A DNA stretch of 64,000 bases from Yinghuangia sp035454725 (GCF_051388935.1 NZ_JBPKBI010000018.1:62001-126000), one strand, 5' to 3'; numbered from the stretch's first letter, positions 25,626-34,580 are shown. Numbers and translations are program-made. The notes: a model not told the origin generated them from the sequence alone.

Positions 25626-26126
25626 TCACCGCAAGGCGTCGGGCGCGGCGCCGGTGTCCCCGCCGGGTTCGGCCAGATCCGCCCAGACCGTCTTCCCCTG
25701 CCCCGGGCGGACGACCGCGCCCCACTCCCGCGAAAGCCGCCGCACGATGAGCAGCCCATGGCCGCCCGTCCTCAGCCCGGCGAAGGGGTCGCGCGGCTCG
25801 GGCCGCGCCTCGGTGCGGTCGTCGACCTCGACGCGGACGCCGCCGTCGTACCTGACCACACGCAATTCGATCGGCCCACCGCCGTGCAGACACGCATTGG
25901 TCACCAGCTCGACCGCGACCAACACGATGTCGTCGGCGGCGAGTTCCGTCGCCTGATCGGCTGCCGGGCGCCAGCCGTACGCCTGCATCGCGGTCCGCAG
26001 GAACGTCCGCGCGCGCCTGACCGCCCCCGGCTCGGCGCCGAACGGGAGCCGCCGCACCTGCCGCAGCCCCACCCCCGCGCCACGCGGATCCCCGCCTTCG
26101 GAGGCACGCGACCGTATGGCGCTCAT
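25626..26126 (-). CDS. RsbW/SpoIIAB-like ATP-binding protein
   Basis: 166 residues of the HATPase_c_2 type, which in actinomycetes act as anti-sigma or anti-anti-sigma kinases. The N box is intact (VAVELVTNACLHGG), the G1 region reads VEVDDRTEARP and G2 is TGGHGLLIVRRL. The ATG at 26126 has GGAGG 9 nt upstream. It diverges from a related gene at 26688. The target sigma factor or regulator cannot be inferred. Confidence 0.85.
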   Translation of the reverse strand: MSAIRSRASEGGDPRGAGVGLRQVRRLPFGAEPGAVRRARTFLRTAMQAYGWRPAADQATELAADDIVLVAVELVTNACLHGGGPIELRVVRYDGGVRVEVDDRTEARPEPRDPFAGLRTGGHGLLIVRRLSREWGAVVRPGQGKTVWADLAEPGGDTGAAPDALR

Positions 26127-26687
26127 CACAGGCCTCCGGAACTGATCGTGATCGCCGCCGAGCTCCAGCACGCCGCAGGACGGCCGAGTACGACGGAGAC
26201 GTGGGGCAGCGCACCGGGCGCGCGGAAAGCAGGGTCTGTCGGGGCGACGCGAGACCGAGGGGCGCCGCCCCGTCCCACACCGCTCATCCGGATCGGCAGT
26301 CGGCTGCGAAACAGGCGGCTCGGCCCGCGAGGGGAGGATCCCGCTGCTTCGGTCGGGGGAGCTGTCAACTGGGCTTCCACCTCACTCGGGGCTGCTGGTG
26401 CCGGGTCGGGGACGGCCGGGAGCCGCTGAACGGCTGCCGGCTTTCGGAGCAGGTCATCCGTCTACCCGCGAAGATCCCCGGTACCGGGCCGACACGAATC
26501 CCCTGTCCCGGATCCGGCACGCGGAACGCATTGCGACATGATCTCCGAGCGCGCCATGCTATGCGGAGTCTTCGAACCCCGCCGGGGCCGTGTGCCGGGG
26601 GGCCACGCGGGTTCACGGGCGCCGCCCGGGTTGCACCCGACCGCGTCGCGTCCGACTCCACCGCCCGTTCGTCGTGCGAGGACCTTG
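26127..26687. other. Divergent intergenic region between two RsbW-like genes
   Basis: 561 bp without a convincing gene. It should hold both promoters. I found no clear -35/-10 pair or operator by eye. Confidence 0.4.
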
Positions 26688-27128
26688 ATGACGACCGTCG
26701 ATCGGCGGACGGCCCGGCACCGTACCGCCCAGCTCACCGCCGCCCCGGCGGCCGTGCCGCAGGCGCGCCGCCTGCTCACCGAGGCCCTCGCCGACTGGGG
26801 TGTGGCGCCCGGCACCGACCTGGCCTACGACCTGCGGCTGATCGTCTCGGAGTTGGCGGCCGTGTCGGTCCGCAACGCCGACCGCCTTTCGCCGACCCTC
26901 ACCCTGACCATGGTCCTGGGCGACGGCCACATCGGCGTCGGCGTCCACGATGCCGACCCGCGTCCGCCGGCGAAGCACTGCGACGGCCTCGGCGTGGTCC
27001 ACGAGGTGGTCGCCGAGGCGCACGGGATCGCCGAAGTCCAGACGACGGAGGACGGCGGCATGACGATGTGGGTCGTGCTGCCGCTGACCACCGCCGGACC
27101 ACCGCCCGGGCGGTCCGAGGACGGCTGA
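26688..27128 (+). CDS. RsbW-like protein with degenerate ATP-binding site
   Basis: 146 residues, same fold as the divergent neighbour (RRLLTEALADWGVAPGTDLA, GVGVHDADPRPP, CDGLGVVHEVV). The N box reads SELAAVSVRNA where family members have SELVTNAVRHA, so the Mg-ATP-binding Asn is Val; the catalytic Glu remains. ATP binding or kinase activity may be lost. The ATG at 26688 follows GAGG. The gene ends 49 bp before an assembly gap. Confidence 0.72.
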   Translation: MTTVDRRTARHRTAQLTAAPAAVPQARRLLTEALADWGVAPGTDLAYDLRLIVSELAAVSVRNADRLSPTLTLTMVLGDGHIGVGVHDADPRPPAKHCDGLGVVHEVVAEAHGIAEVQTTEDGGMTMWVVLPLTTAGPPPGRSEDG

Positions 27129-27177
27129 CCCCGCCGGTTTGCGCCAGGCCCGCCGGCCGGGCCGAAGGCCCCGGGTC

Positions 27178-27287
27178 NNNNNNNNNNNNNNNNNNNNNNN
27201 NNNNNNNNNNNNNNNNNNNNNNNNNNNNNNNNNNNNNNNNNNNNNNNNNNNNNNNNNNNNNNNNNNNNNNNNNNNNNNNNNNNNNNN
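27178..27287. other. Assembly gap (110 N)
   Basis: The same 13-base sequence (aaggccccgggtc) stands on both sides of the N run, and a GC-rich hairpin follows at once. The gap probably covers a short inverted or duplicated segment between convergent genes, and the true length may be near zero. Confidence 0.9.
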
Positions 27288-27299
27288 AAGGCCCCGGGT

Positions 27300-27323
27300 C
27301 CGGCCCCGGCGCGCCGGGGCCGG
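27300..27323. terminator. GC hairpin next to the gap
   Basis: CCGGCCCCGG pairs perfectly with CCGGGGCCGG across CGCG. It sits just after the CoA-ester lyase stop (minus strand). Confidence 0.6.
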
Positions 27324-27330
27324 GCGAGCG

Positions 27331-28299
27331 TCAGCTCTGCGGGGGCTCGAACTTGCTCGTGCGGGTCATGCCCGCCGCGCGGCCCTTGGCCGAGATGACC
27401 AGGGCCATCTTGCGGGACGCCTCGTCGATCATCTCGTCGCCGAGCATCGCCGCGCCCTTGGCGCCGCCGGCCTCCGACGTGCACCAGTCGTAGGCGTCGA
27501 GGATCAGCTCGGCGTGGTCGTAGTCGGCCTGCGAGGGCGCGTACACCTCGTTCGCGGCGTCGATCTGGCCGGGGTGCAGCACCCACTTGCCGTCGAAGCC
27601 GAGCGCGGCGGACCGGCCGGCCACGCGGCGGAACCCGTCGACGTCCTTGATCTGGAGGTACGGGCCGTCGATCGCCTGGAGGTCGTGCATGCGCGCGGCC
27701 ATCAGGATGCGCATCAGGATGTAGTGGTACGCGTCACCGGTGTCGTAGCCGGGCGGCTGCTCGCCGACGACCAGCGACTTCATGTTGATCGACGCCATGA
27801 AGTCCGCCGGGCCGAAGATGATCGTCTCCAGGCGAGGGGACGCCGCCGCGATCTCGTCGACGTTCACCAGGCCGCGGGCGTTCTCGATCTGCGCCTCGAT
27901 GCCGATGCGGCCGACTTCGAGGCCGACCGTCTTCTCGATCTGCGTCAGCAGCATGTCGAGCGCCTTGACCTGCGACGCGTCCTGCACCTTCGGCAGCATG
28001 ATGCAGTCGAGGTTGGCGCCGGCGCCCTCGACGACGGTGACGACGTCGCGGTAAGTCCAGTGGGTGGTCCAGTCGTTGACCCGCACGACGCGGATCCGGT
28101 CCCCCCAGTCCCCGTTGTTGAGCGAGTCCACGATGGTGTGGCGCGCGCCCTCCTTGGCGAGCGGCGCGCAGGCGTCCTCCAGGTCGAGGAACACCTGGTC
28201 CACCGGCAGGCCCTGGGCCTTCTCGATGAAACGGGGGTTGCTGCCCGGAACTGCCATACACGAACGGCGGGAACGCAGGCTTCGCGATGTGGCGGCCAT
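27331..28299 (-). CDS. HpcH/HpaI-family CoA-ester lyase (malyl-CoA lyase type)
   Basis: 322 residues. It resembles the L-malyl-CoA/beta-methylmalyl-CoA lyase of the ethylmalonyl-CoA pathway. Motifs: RRSCMAVPGSNPRFIEKA, QVFLDLEDACAP with metal ligands, RVVRVNDWTTHWTYRD, ETIIFGPADFMASI and KWVLHPGQIDAANEVY. The ATG at 28299 has GGGAGGA 8 nt upstream and is preferred over the ATG at 28320. The other ethylmalonyl-CoA genes are not in this window, so the exact substrate is an inference from similarity. Confidence 0.85.
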   Translation of the reverse strand: MAATSRSLRSRRSCMAVPGSNPRFIEKAQGLPVDQVFLDLEDACAPLAKEGARHTIVDSLNNGDWGDRIRVVRVNDWTTHWTYRDVVTVVEGAGANLDCIMLPKVQDASQVKALDMLLTQIEKTVGLEVGRIGIEAQIENARGLVNVDEIAAASPRLETIIFGPADFMASINMKSLVVGEQPPGYDTGDAYHYILMRILMAARMHDLQAIDGPYLQIKDVDGFRRVAGRSAALGFDGKWVLHPGQIDAANEVYAPSQADYDHAELILDAYDWCTSEAGGAKGAAMLGDEMIDEASRKMALVISAKGRAAGMTRTSKFEPPQS

Positions 28300-28406
28300 G
28301 AAGTGGTCCTCCCATTGCATGCGGGATCGTGCGGTCAGGCTACTTGCCGCCCATGAGGGCGGCTATGCGGGGTATGCCGCGTCCGGCATGTGGGACGCTG
28401 GCGTCC

Positions 28407-28952
28407 ATGAACGGTCCCGGGACTCCGTCCGCCGACGAGTTGTTCGACGCCGCGCTGGTCGAAGAGGCCGCCAAGAAGTCCGCGCTTTTGTGGATCACCA
28501 CCGCCGGCCGACCCGCACGGCCGGTCTGGCACGTGTGGCACGACGGGGCGGTCCACATCCTCCTGGCCCGCGACGCGGACGGCACCGAGCAGTACGTGCC
28601 GGACCTGGCCGAGGCCGCCACCGCCGAGGTGACGCTGCGCAGCAAGGACAAGGGCGGCCGGTTGCTGGCGTGGACCTCGGACGTCACCGTGCTTCGCCCC
28701 GACGACGCAGCCTGGGCCGACGCTGCGGCGGCCCTGCACCGCGAACGCCTCAACGCACGCGACGGCGAGGCGCAGCCGGAACGGTGGGCACGCGAGTGTG
28801 TGATCGTCCGGCTGGGCCCGGCACGCGCGGTCGCGCACGGCGGCGCCCTGCCGAGCACCGGCCACGCGGCGGCGCCGGTCCCCACGCCGGCACAGACACG
28901 CGGTCCGCTGCCGCGCAACTTCTCGTGGGGCAAACGGCTGCGGGGCCGCTGA
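28407..28952 (+). CDS. Pyridoxamine 5'-phosphate oxidase-like protein
   Basis: 181 residues. The N-terminal half (ALLWITTAGRPARPVWHVWH, VHILLARDADG) fits a split-beta-barrel flavin-binding fold; the C-terminal half (RARECVIVRL, LPRNFSWGKRL) is low in known motifs. The ATG at 28407 has no Shine-Dalgarno site; GACGCT 7 nt upstream may be the -10 box of a leaderless mRNA. Function unknown; I place it in the PNPOx-like group with moderate confidence. Confidence 0.6.
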   Translation: MNGPGTPSADELFDAALVEEAAKKSALLWITTAGRPARPVWHVWHDGAVHILLARDADGTEQYVPDLAEAATAEVTLRSKDKGGRLLAWTSDVTVLRPDDAAWADAAAALHRERLNARDGEAQPERWARECVIVRLGPARAVAHGGALPSTGHAAAPVPTPAQTRGPLPRNFSWGKRLRGR

Positions 28953-29059
28953 CGCGCCGGCCGCCGCATCAGCCGACCTGACCGGAGCCCGGGCGGAAAA
29001 GCCGGGCGGCCTCCGCCCGCCCCGGCTGCCGCAATGCGGCGCGCTCTTCCGACGCTGCG

Positions 29060-29965
29060 TCAGTCGTCCGAGACGGAAGGGCTCCTGGTCGCCCCCGACG
29101 AGCCGGACGAACCCGACGACGACCCGCTCGTCGCGGGCGGGGTCCTCGTGCTGGTCGGCTTCCGGGTCGTCTTCGACGAACCGGTCGGCTGCGGCGACAG
29201 GTCCTTGTCGACGACCTGGTCGGGGTCGGGCGCGGTGATGACCGTGCGCTCGTTGTAGCCCAGGAAGTCGACAGCGCCCTTGGTCTTCGATTCCGGCGCG
29301 GCCTCGAACCGGATCAGATACGGCGCGCCCTCGGTGGCCACCCAGATCGTGCCGCCGCCCGCGCCGCGCACCACCAGCGCGATCGCCTTGCGGCCGTTGA
29401 CCTCGCGCTTCTCGCCCTTCTCCAACTCCCCCGGCTCACCGAGCAACTTGGTGACCAGGCGCTCGACGTACGTGTTCTCCACGATGCCCGCGTACTTCTT
29501 GTCGTTCACCGGGATCTGGATGAACTTGTCGCGGTTGGTGAACTCCTCCTGGGCGCTGCTGCCGGCCTCGCCCCAGAACCGCGGATCGCCTTGGAACCAC
29601 ACCTGGTTCTGGACGCGCGTGACCCGGGCGGTGACGCCGTCATCGACGAGCGTGCCGTCGCTTCCGGTGCTGGTGAAGCGCATGTCGACGGTGAAGGGCG
29701 ACCTCGCTCCCTCCTTGGTGATCTCGCCCCTGATGTGCACGAACGCCGCTGCCGCGGTGGCCGCTTGGGCGCGTTGCAGAATGGCCGCGGGGTCGAGGCT
29801 GCCGACCTGGTTGCCGAGCGGCAGGCCGACCGACGGCTCGTCGCCGGGGTCGGAGAACGAACGGTGCGCGGGCTTGCCCACGCTGCAGCCGGCCGCGAGC
29901 ACCGCCGCCACGACCGCCGCCGTCGCCGCGATTCCCGTGCGCCGGCGGGCGCTTCGTCGAGTCAC
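29060..29965 (-). CDS. LppX/LprG-like lipoprotein
   Basis: 301 residues. Signal peptide with lipobox AAGC (VVAAVLAAGCSVG). The following region (ILQRAQAATAAAAFVHIRGE, YVERLVTKLLG, IALVVRGAGGGTIWVATEG, PYLIRFEA) fits the LppX/LprAFG fold, which carries lipids in mycobacteria. A Ser/Thr/Pro-rich tail ends it. The GTG at 29965 is preferred over the TTG at 29971 because AAGGAA lies 7 nt before it. A related lipoprotein gene lies directly upstream. Confidence 0.82.
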   Translation of the reverse strand: MTRRSARRRTGIAATAAVVAAVLAAGCSVGKPAHRSFSDPGDEPSVGLPLGNQVGSLDPAAILQRAQAATAAAAFVHIRGEITKEGARSPFTVDMRFTSTGSDGTLVDDGVTARVTRVQNQVWFQGDPRFWGEAGSSAQEEFTNRDKFIQIPVNDKKYAGIVENTYVERLVTKLLGEPGELEKGEKREVNGRKAIALVVRGAGGGTIWVATEGAPYLIRFEAAPESKTKGAVDFLGYNERTVITAPDPDQVVDKDLSPQPTGSSKTTRKPTSTRTPPATSGSSSGSSGSSGATRSPSVSDD

Positions 29966-30133
29966 CGCCAAGTTCCTTACGTTTCAGACATGCCGGACGT
30001 GCGTGCGAAGTGTGTACGGGAGTTCGTACGGATCGAACCGGTGGAACCGATCCGGTCGAGCAAGTGCGTCGCCACCGTATCCCGGGCGGTGCGGCGCGAG
30101 TCACGGTGCGCGCGTACTCATCGCATCGGCCGG

Positions 30134-30958
30134 CTACGTCGCGCTGCGTGTGGGCTTCGGGGACGAACTCGAACCGGACTTGCCGGTCCCGCTGGGGCTC
30201 GGCGACGCGGAGCCGTCGGTGTCGGTGTCGGTGCCGGTGGAGGGGACGGGCGTCGGGTTGAGCGAACCGTAGTCGACGAGCTGGTCCCCGGTCGGCGCCG
30301 CGACGGGGAAGTCCTGGTCGTACTCGTACAGGTCCAGCCGCCCGGAGTTGGTGCCGGGGCTGTAGCGCATCGGGAAGGGTTTGGCCCCGAGCGAGACATA
30401 GACTTCGCCGCCGCGGCCGGAGTCGGCGACCAGGGCGAGGGTTTCGACACCGCGCACGTCCTTGCGGCCGTCCTTCTTGATCGTGCCGCTGAGCTGGAAC
30501 AGGTCGTCGAGCAGCGGGTGGAGCTGCGTGAAGCCGGCGAAGCGGGCGTAGGCCGGGTCGTCGGAGGGGACCTTGACGTACTTGTCGCGCAACACCTGCG
30601 CCGATGCGGCGGCATCGGGGTCCTGGCGCCCGTCGTTCGGCTGGTAGAGGCTTTCGTCGCCGCGCACGAACAGGTCCGCCCCGACCCGGAGCAGCCCGAT
30701 CTTGGTGTCGGCGGTGACGATCTCGCCCACCGCGCCGTCCGCCTTGATCCGCATGTCGATCTGGTATTCGACGCGCTGGGTGATCCACGTGCCGGTGATG
30801 TGCACCGCGGTCGCCGCCTTGGCCGCCGCCCGGGTCTGTTCGAGAATCGTGGCGGTGGGCTCGGACGCGAATCCCTTCGGCTCGTCCGACGAGCACGCGG
30901 ACACGAACATCCACAGCAACAGGACCAGGACGACGGGCGCTCGCAGACGTCGGCGCAA
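30134..30958 (-). CDS. LppX/LprG-like lipoprotein, second copy
   Basis: 274 residues. Signal peptide with lipobox VSAC (LVLLLWMFVSACSSDEP). The body (ILEQTRAAAKAATAVHITGT, KIGLLRVGADLFVRG, PLLDDLFQLSG, YSPGTNSGRLDLYEYD) follows the same plan as the next gene. The start is a TTG at 30958 behind GAGGGGAA. A low-complexity Ser/Pro/Thr tail ends it. Both lipoproteins are on the minus strand, 168 bp apart. Confidence 0.8.
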   Translation of the reverse strand: MRRRLRAPVVLVLLLWMFVSACSSDEPKGFASEPTATILEQTRAAAKAATAVHITGTWITQRVEYQIDMRIKADGAVGEIVTADTKIGLLRVGADLFVRGDESLYQPNDGRQDPDAAASAQVLRDKYVKVPSDDPAYARFAGFTQLHPLLDDLFQLSGTIKKDGRKDVRGVETLALVADSGRGGEVYVSLGAKPFPMRYSPGTNSGRLDLYEYDQDFPVAAPTGDQLVDYGSLNPTPVPSTGTDTDTDGSASPSPSGTGKSGSSSSPKPTRSAT

Positions 30959-31126
30959 CGGTTCCCCTCGGACGGTGGCAGACCTGGGCTCAAAGGATTC
31001 TCACGCCGCACGGGGCCGGAGTTTCCGGACAGCGGCCCGTGAGCTCCCGGACGCGGCACCAGCAGGGTACAAAGCGCGGGGGCGGGCATCACATCGGGCC
31101 GGTCCGGGCACACGCGAAAACGGGTG

Positions 31127-31148
31127 TCCGATCTTCCGCAAGATCGGA
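31127..31148. promoter_or_regulatory. Perfect 9-bp inverted repeat upstream of the MgtE/CBS gene
   Basis: TCCGATCTT-CCGC-AAGATCGGA lies 118 bp before the plus-strand start. It could be an operator or an RNA hairpin in the leader. The rest of the 307-bp intergenic region shows no gene. Confidence 0.45.
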
Positions 31149-31265
31149 AAATACGACGGCCCGGTACTGTGCTGTCCGCGTGGCACCGGAAACGGGAGGG
31201 CGTCCGCGTCCCGGCATGCGGCGGCCGGACCGGCTGTACGGGGGTTCGGGCGGAAGGAGGCGGTC

Positions 31266-32576
31266 ATGACCGGCACACCGGGGCGCGTGTTCATCTCGCA
31301 TCTGTCCGCCGTCGCCGTCTTCGACCCCGGAGGCGACCAGGTGGGCCGGCTCCGCGACGTGGTCGTGGCCATGCGCACCGCGGGCCAACCACCGCGCGTG
31401 CTCGGGCTGGTCGTCGAGGTCACCACGCGGCGGCGCATCTTCCTCCCGATGACCCGCGTCACCAGCGTCGAGACGGGCGAGGTCATCACCACCGGGCTGG
31501 TCAACCTGCGCCGCTTCGAACAGCGCCCGACCGAAACTCTCGTCCTCGCCGAGATGCTCGACCGCCGGGTCACCCTCACCGAGACCGGCGAACTGGTGAC
31601 GGTGCTCGACGTGGCGATGAGCGCGGGCCGCGGACGCGACTGGTTCATCAGCAAGCTGTTCGTGCAGAAGCAGAAGCCCGGCGGCGGCTCCGCCCTGCGG
31701 CGGCGGCGCGGCGCGACGCTCACCGTCGACTGGCACGCGGTGACCGGATTCGAACGCCCCGAAGACCAGCAGGGCGCCGCCAACCTCCTGGCGACGTTCG
31801 AACAACTGCGGCCCGCCGACCTGGCCAACGTGCTGCACAACCTGTCCCCGAAACGCCGCGCCGAGGTCGCCTCCGCCCTCGACGACGACCGCCTCGCCGA
31901 CGTCCTGGAGGAGCTGCCCGAGGACGACCAGGTCGAAATCCTCGGCCAGTTGCGCGAGGAACGCGCCGCCGACGTCCTGGAGGCGATGGACCCCGACGAC
32001 GCCGCCGACCTCATCTCCGAACTGCCGGAGGAGACCGCGGAACGACTGCTCGACCTGATGGAGCCCGACGAGGCCGAGGACGTACGCCGGCTGCTCACCT
32101 ACTCCGACGACACCGCGGGCGGCATGATGACCACCGAACCCATCGTGGTGGAGCCGGACGCCACGATCGCCGAGGTCCTCGCGATGGTCCGCAACCCCGA
32201 CCTCTCCCCCGCCCTGGCCGGACAGGTGTACGTCACCCGCCCGCCGACCGAGACCCCCACCGGCAAGTACCTCGGCGTCGTCCACTTCCAGCGGCTGCTG
32301 CGCGACCCGCCGTTCACCCTCGTCGGCGCGGTGGTCGACACCGACCTCCAGCCGCTGCGCCCCGACACGCCGCTGGCCGAGGTGGCCGGCTTCCTCGCGG
32401 CGTACAACCTGGTCGCGGCGCCCGTCGTCGACGAGGACGACCACCTGCTCGGGGCCGTCACGGTCGACGACGTCCTCGACCACCTGCTGCCGCAGGACTG
32501 GCGCGAGGGCTCGGTGCACGGCGACGCCCGCGTCGCGGCCCCGACCGCGGTGAGGAGTCGCGTCCATGGCACGTGA
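31266..32576 (+). CDS. MgtE N-domain/CBS protein without transport channel
   Basis: 436 residues. Order: PRC-barrel-like N-terminus (FISHLSAVAVFDPGGDQVGR), a middle region, the MgtE superhelical N domain (LRPADLANVLHNLSPKRRAE, LEELPEDDQVEILGQL, ADVLEAMDPDDAADLI), then two CBS motifs (TTEPIVVEPDATIAEVLAMV and LAEVAGFLAAYNLVAAPVVD). The membrane channel of true MgtE is absent. The start has GGAAGGAGG. It overlaps the next, DUF1003 membrane gene by 11 nt. Mg or nucleotide sensing is likely. Confidence 0.88.
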   Translation: MTGTPGRVFISHLSAVAVFDPGGDQVGRLRDVVVAMRTAGQPPRVLGLVVEVTTRRRIFLPMTRVTSVETGEVITTGLVNLRRFEQRPTETLVLAEMLDRRVTLTETGELVTVLDVAMSAGRGRDWFISKLFVQKQKPGGGSALRRRRGATLTVDWHAVTGFERPEDQQGAANLLATFEQLRPADLANVLHNLSPKRRAEVASALDDDRLADVLEELPEDDQVEILGQLREERAADVLEAMDPDDAADLISELPEETAERLLDLMEPDEAEDVRRLLTYSDDTAGGMMTTEPIVVEPDATIAEVLAMVRNPDLSPALAGQVYVTRPPTETPTGKYLGVVHFQRLLRDPPFTLVGAVVDTDLQPLRPDTPLAEVAGFLAAYNLVAAPVVDEDDHLLGAVTVDDVLDHLLPQDWREGSVHGDARVAAPTAVRSRVHGT

Positions 32577-33252
32577 GCCGCAGAGCACCCTCCCCGAGGA
32601 GCGGCGCCGCAGGCCGCGCCTCGACCAGCCGACGCTTCCCCGGCGGCGGCTGAGCCCGTTCCCGAAGTACGACCCGGAGTCGTTCGGCCGGTTCTCCGAG
32701 CGCATCGCGCGCTTCCTGGGCACCGGCAGATTCCTCGTCTACATGACCGGGACCGTCATCGTGTGGGTGACCTGGAACATCGCGGTGCCGGACCGACTCC
32801 GCTTCGACGAGTTCCCGTTCATCTTCCTGACGCTGGCGCTGTCGTTGCAGGCCTCGTACGCGGCCCCGCTGATCCTGCTGGCCCAGAACCGCCAGGACGA
32901 CCGGGATCGCGTCAATCTCGAACAGGACCGGGCACGTAACGAACGCAACATCGCCGACACCGAATACCTCACACGGGAGGTCGCCGCGCTGCGGATCGCC
33001 CTCGGCGAGGTGGCCACCCGCGACTTCCTGCGCTCCGAGCTCCAGGCGCTGGTCAAGGAGCTGGACGGACGGCGGGAGACCGACCACGTCCTCGCCTCGT
33101 CCACCGACGTGACGGCGGACATCGGCGACGGCGGCGTCGACAGGGACCGCCCGGGCGGCCGCGGTGGCGGCCGGGACGGCAGTGGCGCCGTGGGCCGGGA
33201 CGGCGGCCGAAGCGGACCACCTCGGCGCGGTGGACCCCGTCCGGGGACGTAA
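32566..33252 (+). CDS. DUF1003 membrane protein
   Basis: 228 residues. Two membrane helices (FLVYMTGTVIVWVTWNIAVP and FIFLTLALSLQASYAAPLIL) with the DUF1003 pattern AAPLILLAQNRQDDRDR, then a helical stretch (LTREVAALRIALGEVATRDF) and a Gly/Arg/Asp-rich tail. It is coupled to the channel-less MgtE/CBS gene by an 11-nt overlap. Role unknown; the pairing suggests it is the membrane partner of the CBS protein. Confidence 0.88.
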   Translation: MAREPQSTLPEERRRRPRLDQPTLPRRRLSPFPKYDPESFGRFSERIARFLGTGRFLVYMTGTVIVWVTWNIAVPDRLRFDEFPFIFLTLALSLQASYAAPLILLAQNRQDDRDRVNLEQDRARNERNIADTEYLTREVAALRIALGEVATRDFLRSELQALVKELDGRRETDHVLASSTDVTADIGDGGVDRDRPGGRGGGRDGSGAVGRDGGRSGPPRRGGPRPGT

Positions 33253-33255
33253 GCT
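33250..33255 (+). promoter_or_regulatory. -10 box of a leaderless mrp promoter
   Basis: TAAGCT lies exactly 7 nt before the mrp ATG, which has no Shine-Dalgarno site. It overlaps the DUF1003 stop codon. Confidence 0.55.
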
Positions 33256-33262
33256 CACTGGT

Positions 33263-34429
33263 ATGGCAACCCTGGAAGATGGCGAGATCCGTACTGTCTC
33301 GGAAGACGCCGTACGGGACGCGCTGGCGACCGTCGACGACCCTGAGATCCACAAGCCGATCACCGACCTCGGCATGGTCAAGTCCGTCGACATCGCCCCC
33401 GACGGGCGCGTCAAGGTGGCGGTCTACCTGACCGTCGCCGGCTGTCCGATGCGCGACACCATCACCACCCGCGTGACGGACGCTGTCGCCGCGGTCGCGG
33501 GCGTGACCGCGGTCGACGTCGAGCTCGACGTCATGAGCGACGCACAGCGCAAGGAGCTGGCGTCCCAGCTCCGCGGCGGCCAAGCCGAGCGCGAAGTGCC
33601 GTTCGCCAAGCCCGGCTCGCTGACCCGCGTCTACGCGGTCGCCTCCGGCAAGGGAGGCGTCGGCAAGTCGTCCGTCACCGTGAACCTCGCCGCCGCGATG
33701 GCCGCGCAGGGCCTGAAGGTCGGCATCGTCGACGCGGACATCTACGGCCACTCGGTGCCGCGCATGCTCGGCGTCGACGGACGGCCGACCCAGGTCGAGA
33801 ACATGATCATGCCGCCCTCGGCCCAGGGCGTGAAGGTCATCTCGATCGGCATGTTCACACCCGGCAACACGCCGGTCGTATGGCGCGGCCCGATGCTCCA
33901 CCGGGCGCTCCAGCAGTTCCTCGCCGACGTCTTCTGGGGCGACCTGGACGTCCTGCTCCTCGACCTGCCGCCCGGCACCGGCGACATCGCGATCTCCGTC
34001 GCACAGCTCGTGCCGAACGCCGAGATCCTCGTCGTCACGACCCCGCAGCAGGCCGCCGCGGAGGTCGCCGAACGCGCGGGCACGATCGCCGTCGAGACGC
34101 GGCAGACCATCGCCGGTGTGATCGAGAACATGTCGGGCCTGCCGTGCCCCCACTGCGACGACCACATCCTCGACGTGTTCGGCAGCGGAGGCGGCCGACA
34201 GGTCGCCGACGGCCTCTCCCAGGCCACCGGCACGAAGGTGCCGCTGCTCGGCCAGATCCCGATCGACACGCGCCTGCGCGAGGGCGGCGACACCGGCGCC
34301 CCGGTCGTTCTCGACACCCCCGACTCCGCCGCCGCGGTCGCCCTGCGGGCCATCGCCGACAAACTCGGCAACCGCTCGCGCGGCCTGTCCGGCATGCAAC
34401 TGGGGCTGACACCCAAGCGGAAGTTCTAG
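33263..34429 (+). CDS. mrp: Mrp/NBP35-family iron-sulfur carrier ATPase
   Basis: 388 residues. An N-terminal MIP18/DUF59 domain (about 1-105: ALATVDDPEIHKPITDLGMV, TVAGCPMRDTI) is followed by the ATPase: deviant Walker A SGKGGVGKSSVTVNLA, VDADIYGHSVPRMLG, LLDLPPGTGDIAISVAQ, and the Fe-S Cys pair in GLPCPHCDDH. It loads Fe-S clusters on apoproteins. It has its own leaderless promoter and ends before a strong hairpin. Confidence 0.95.
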   Translation: MATLEDGEIRTVSEDAVRDALATVDDPEIHKPITDLGMVKSVDIAPDGRVKVAVYLTVAGCPMRDTITTRVTDAVAAVAGVTAVDVELDVMSDAQRKELASQLRGGQAEREVPFAKPGSLTRVYAVASGKGGVGKSSVTVNLAAAMAAQGLKVGIVDADIYGHSVPRMLGVDGRPTQVENMIMPPSAQGVKVISIGMFTPGNTPVVWRGPMLHRALQQFLADVFWGDLDVLLLDLPPGTGDIAISVAQLVPNAEILVVTTPQQAAAEVAERAGTIAVETRQTIAGVIENMSGLPCPHCDDHILDVFGSGGGRQVADGLSQATGTKVPLLGQIPIDTRLREGGDTGAPVVLDTPDSAAAVALRAIADKLGNRSRGLSGMQLGLTPKRKF

Positions 34430-34439
34430 GACGGTCGCC

Positions 34440-34480
34440 GCAACGCCTCGGTGACGCTCTCTTCGGTGCCGAGGCGTTGC
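34440..34480. terminator. 12-bp perfect hairpin after mrp
   Basis: GCAACGCCTCGG at 34440-34451 pairs with CCGAGGCGTTGC at 34469-34480. It separates mrp (+) from the convergent hypothetical gene at 34581. Confidence 0.8.
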
Positions 34481-34580
34481 CGCCGGGATGGAGCCGGGCC
34501 GCGGTCCCTGAGCGGGTCGGCGGGCGCCGGCACGTCCTTCGCGCCGGCGGCGGGGCGTGCGGCGCTCACCGCTCGGGAGG

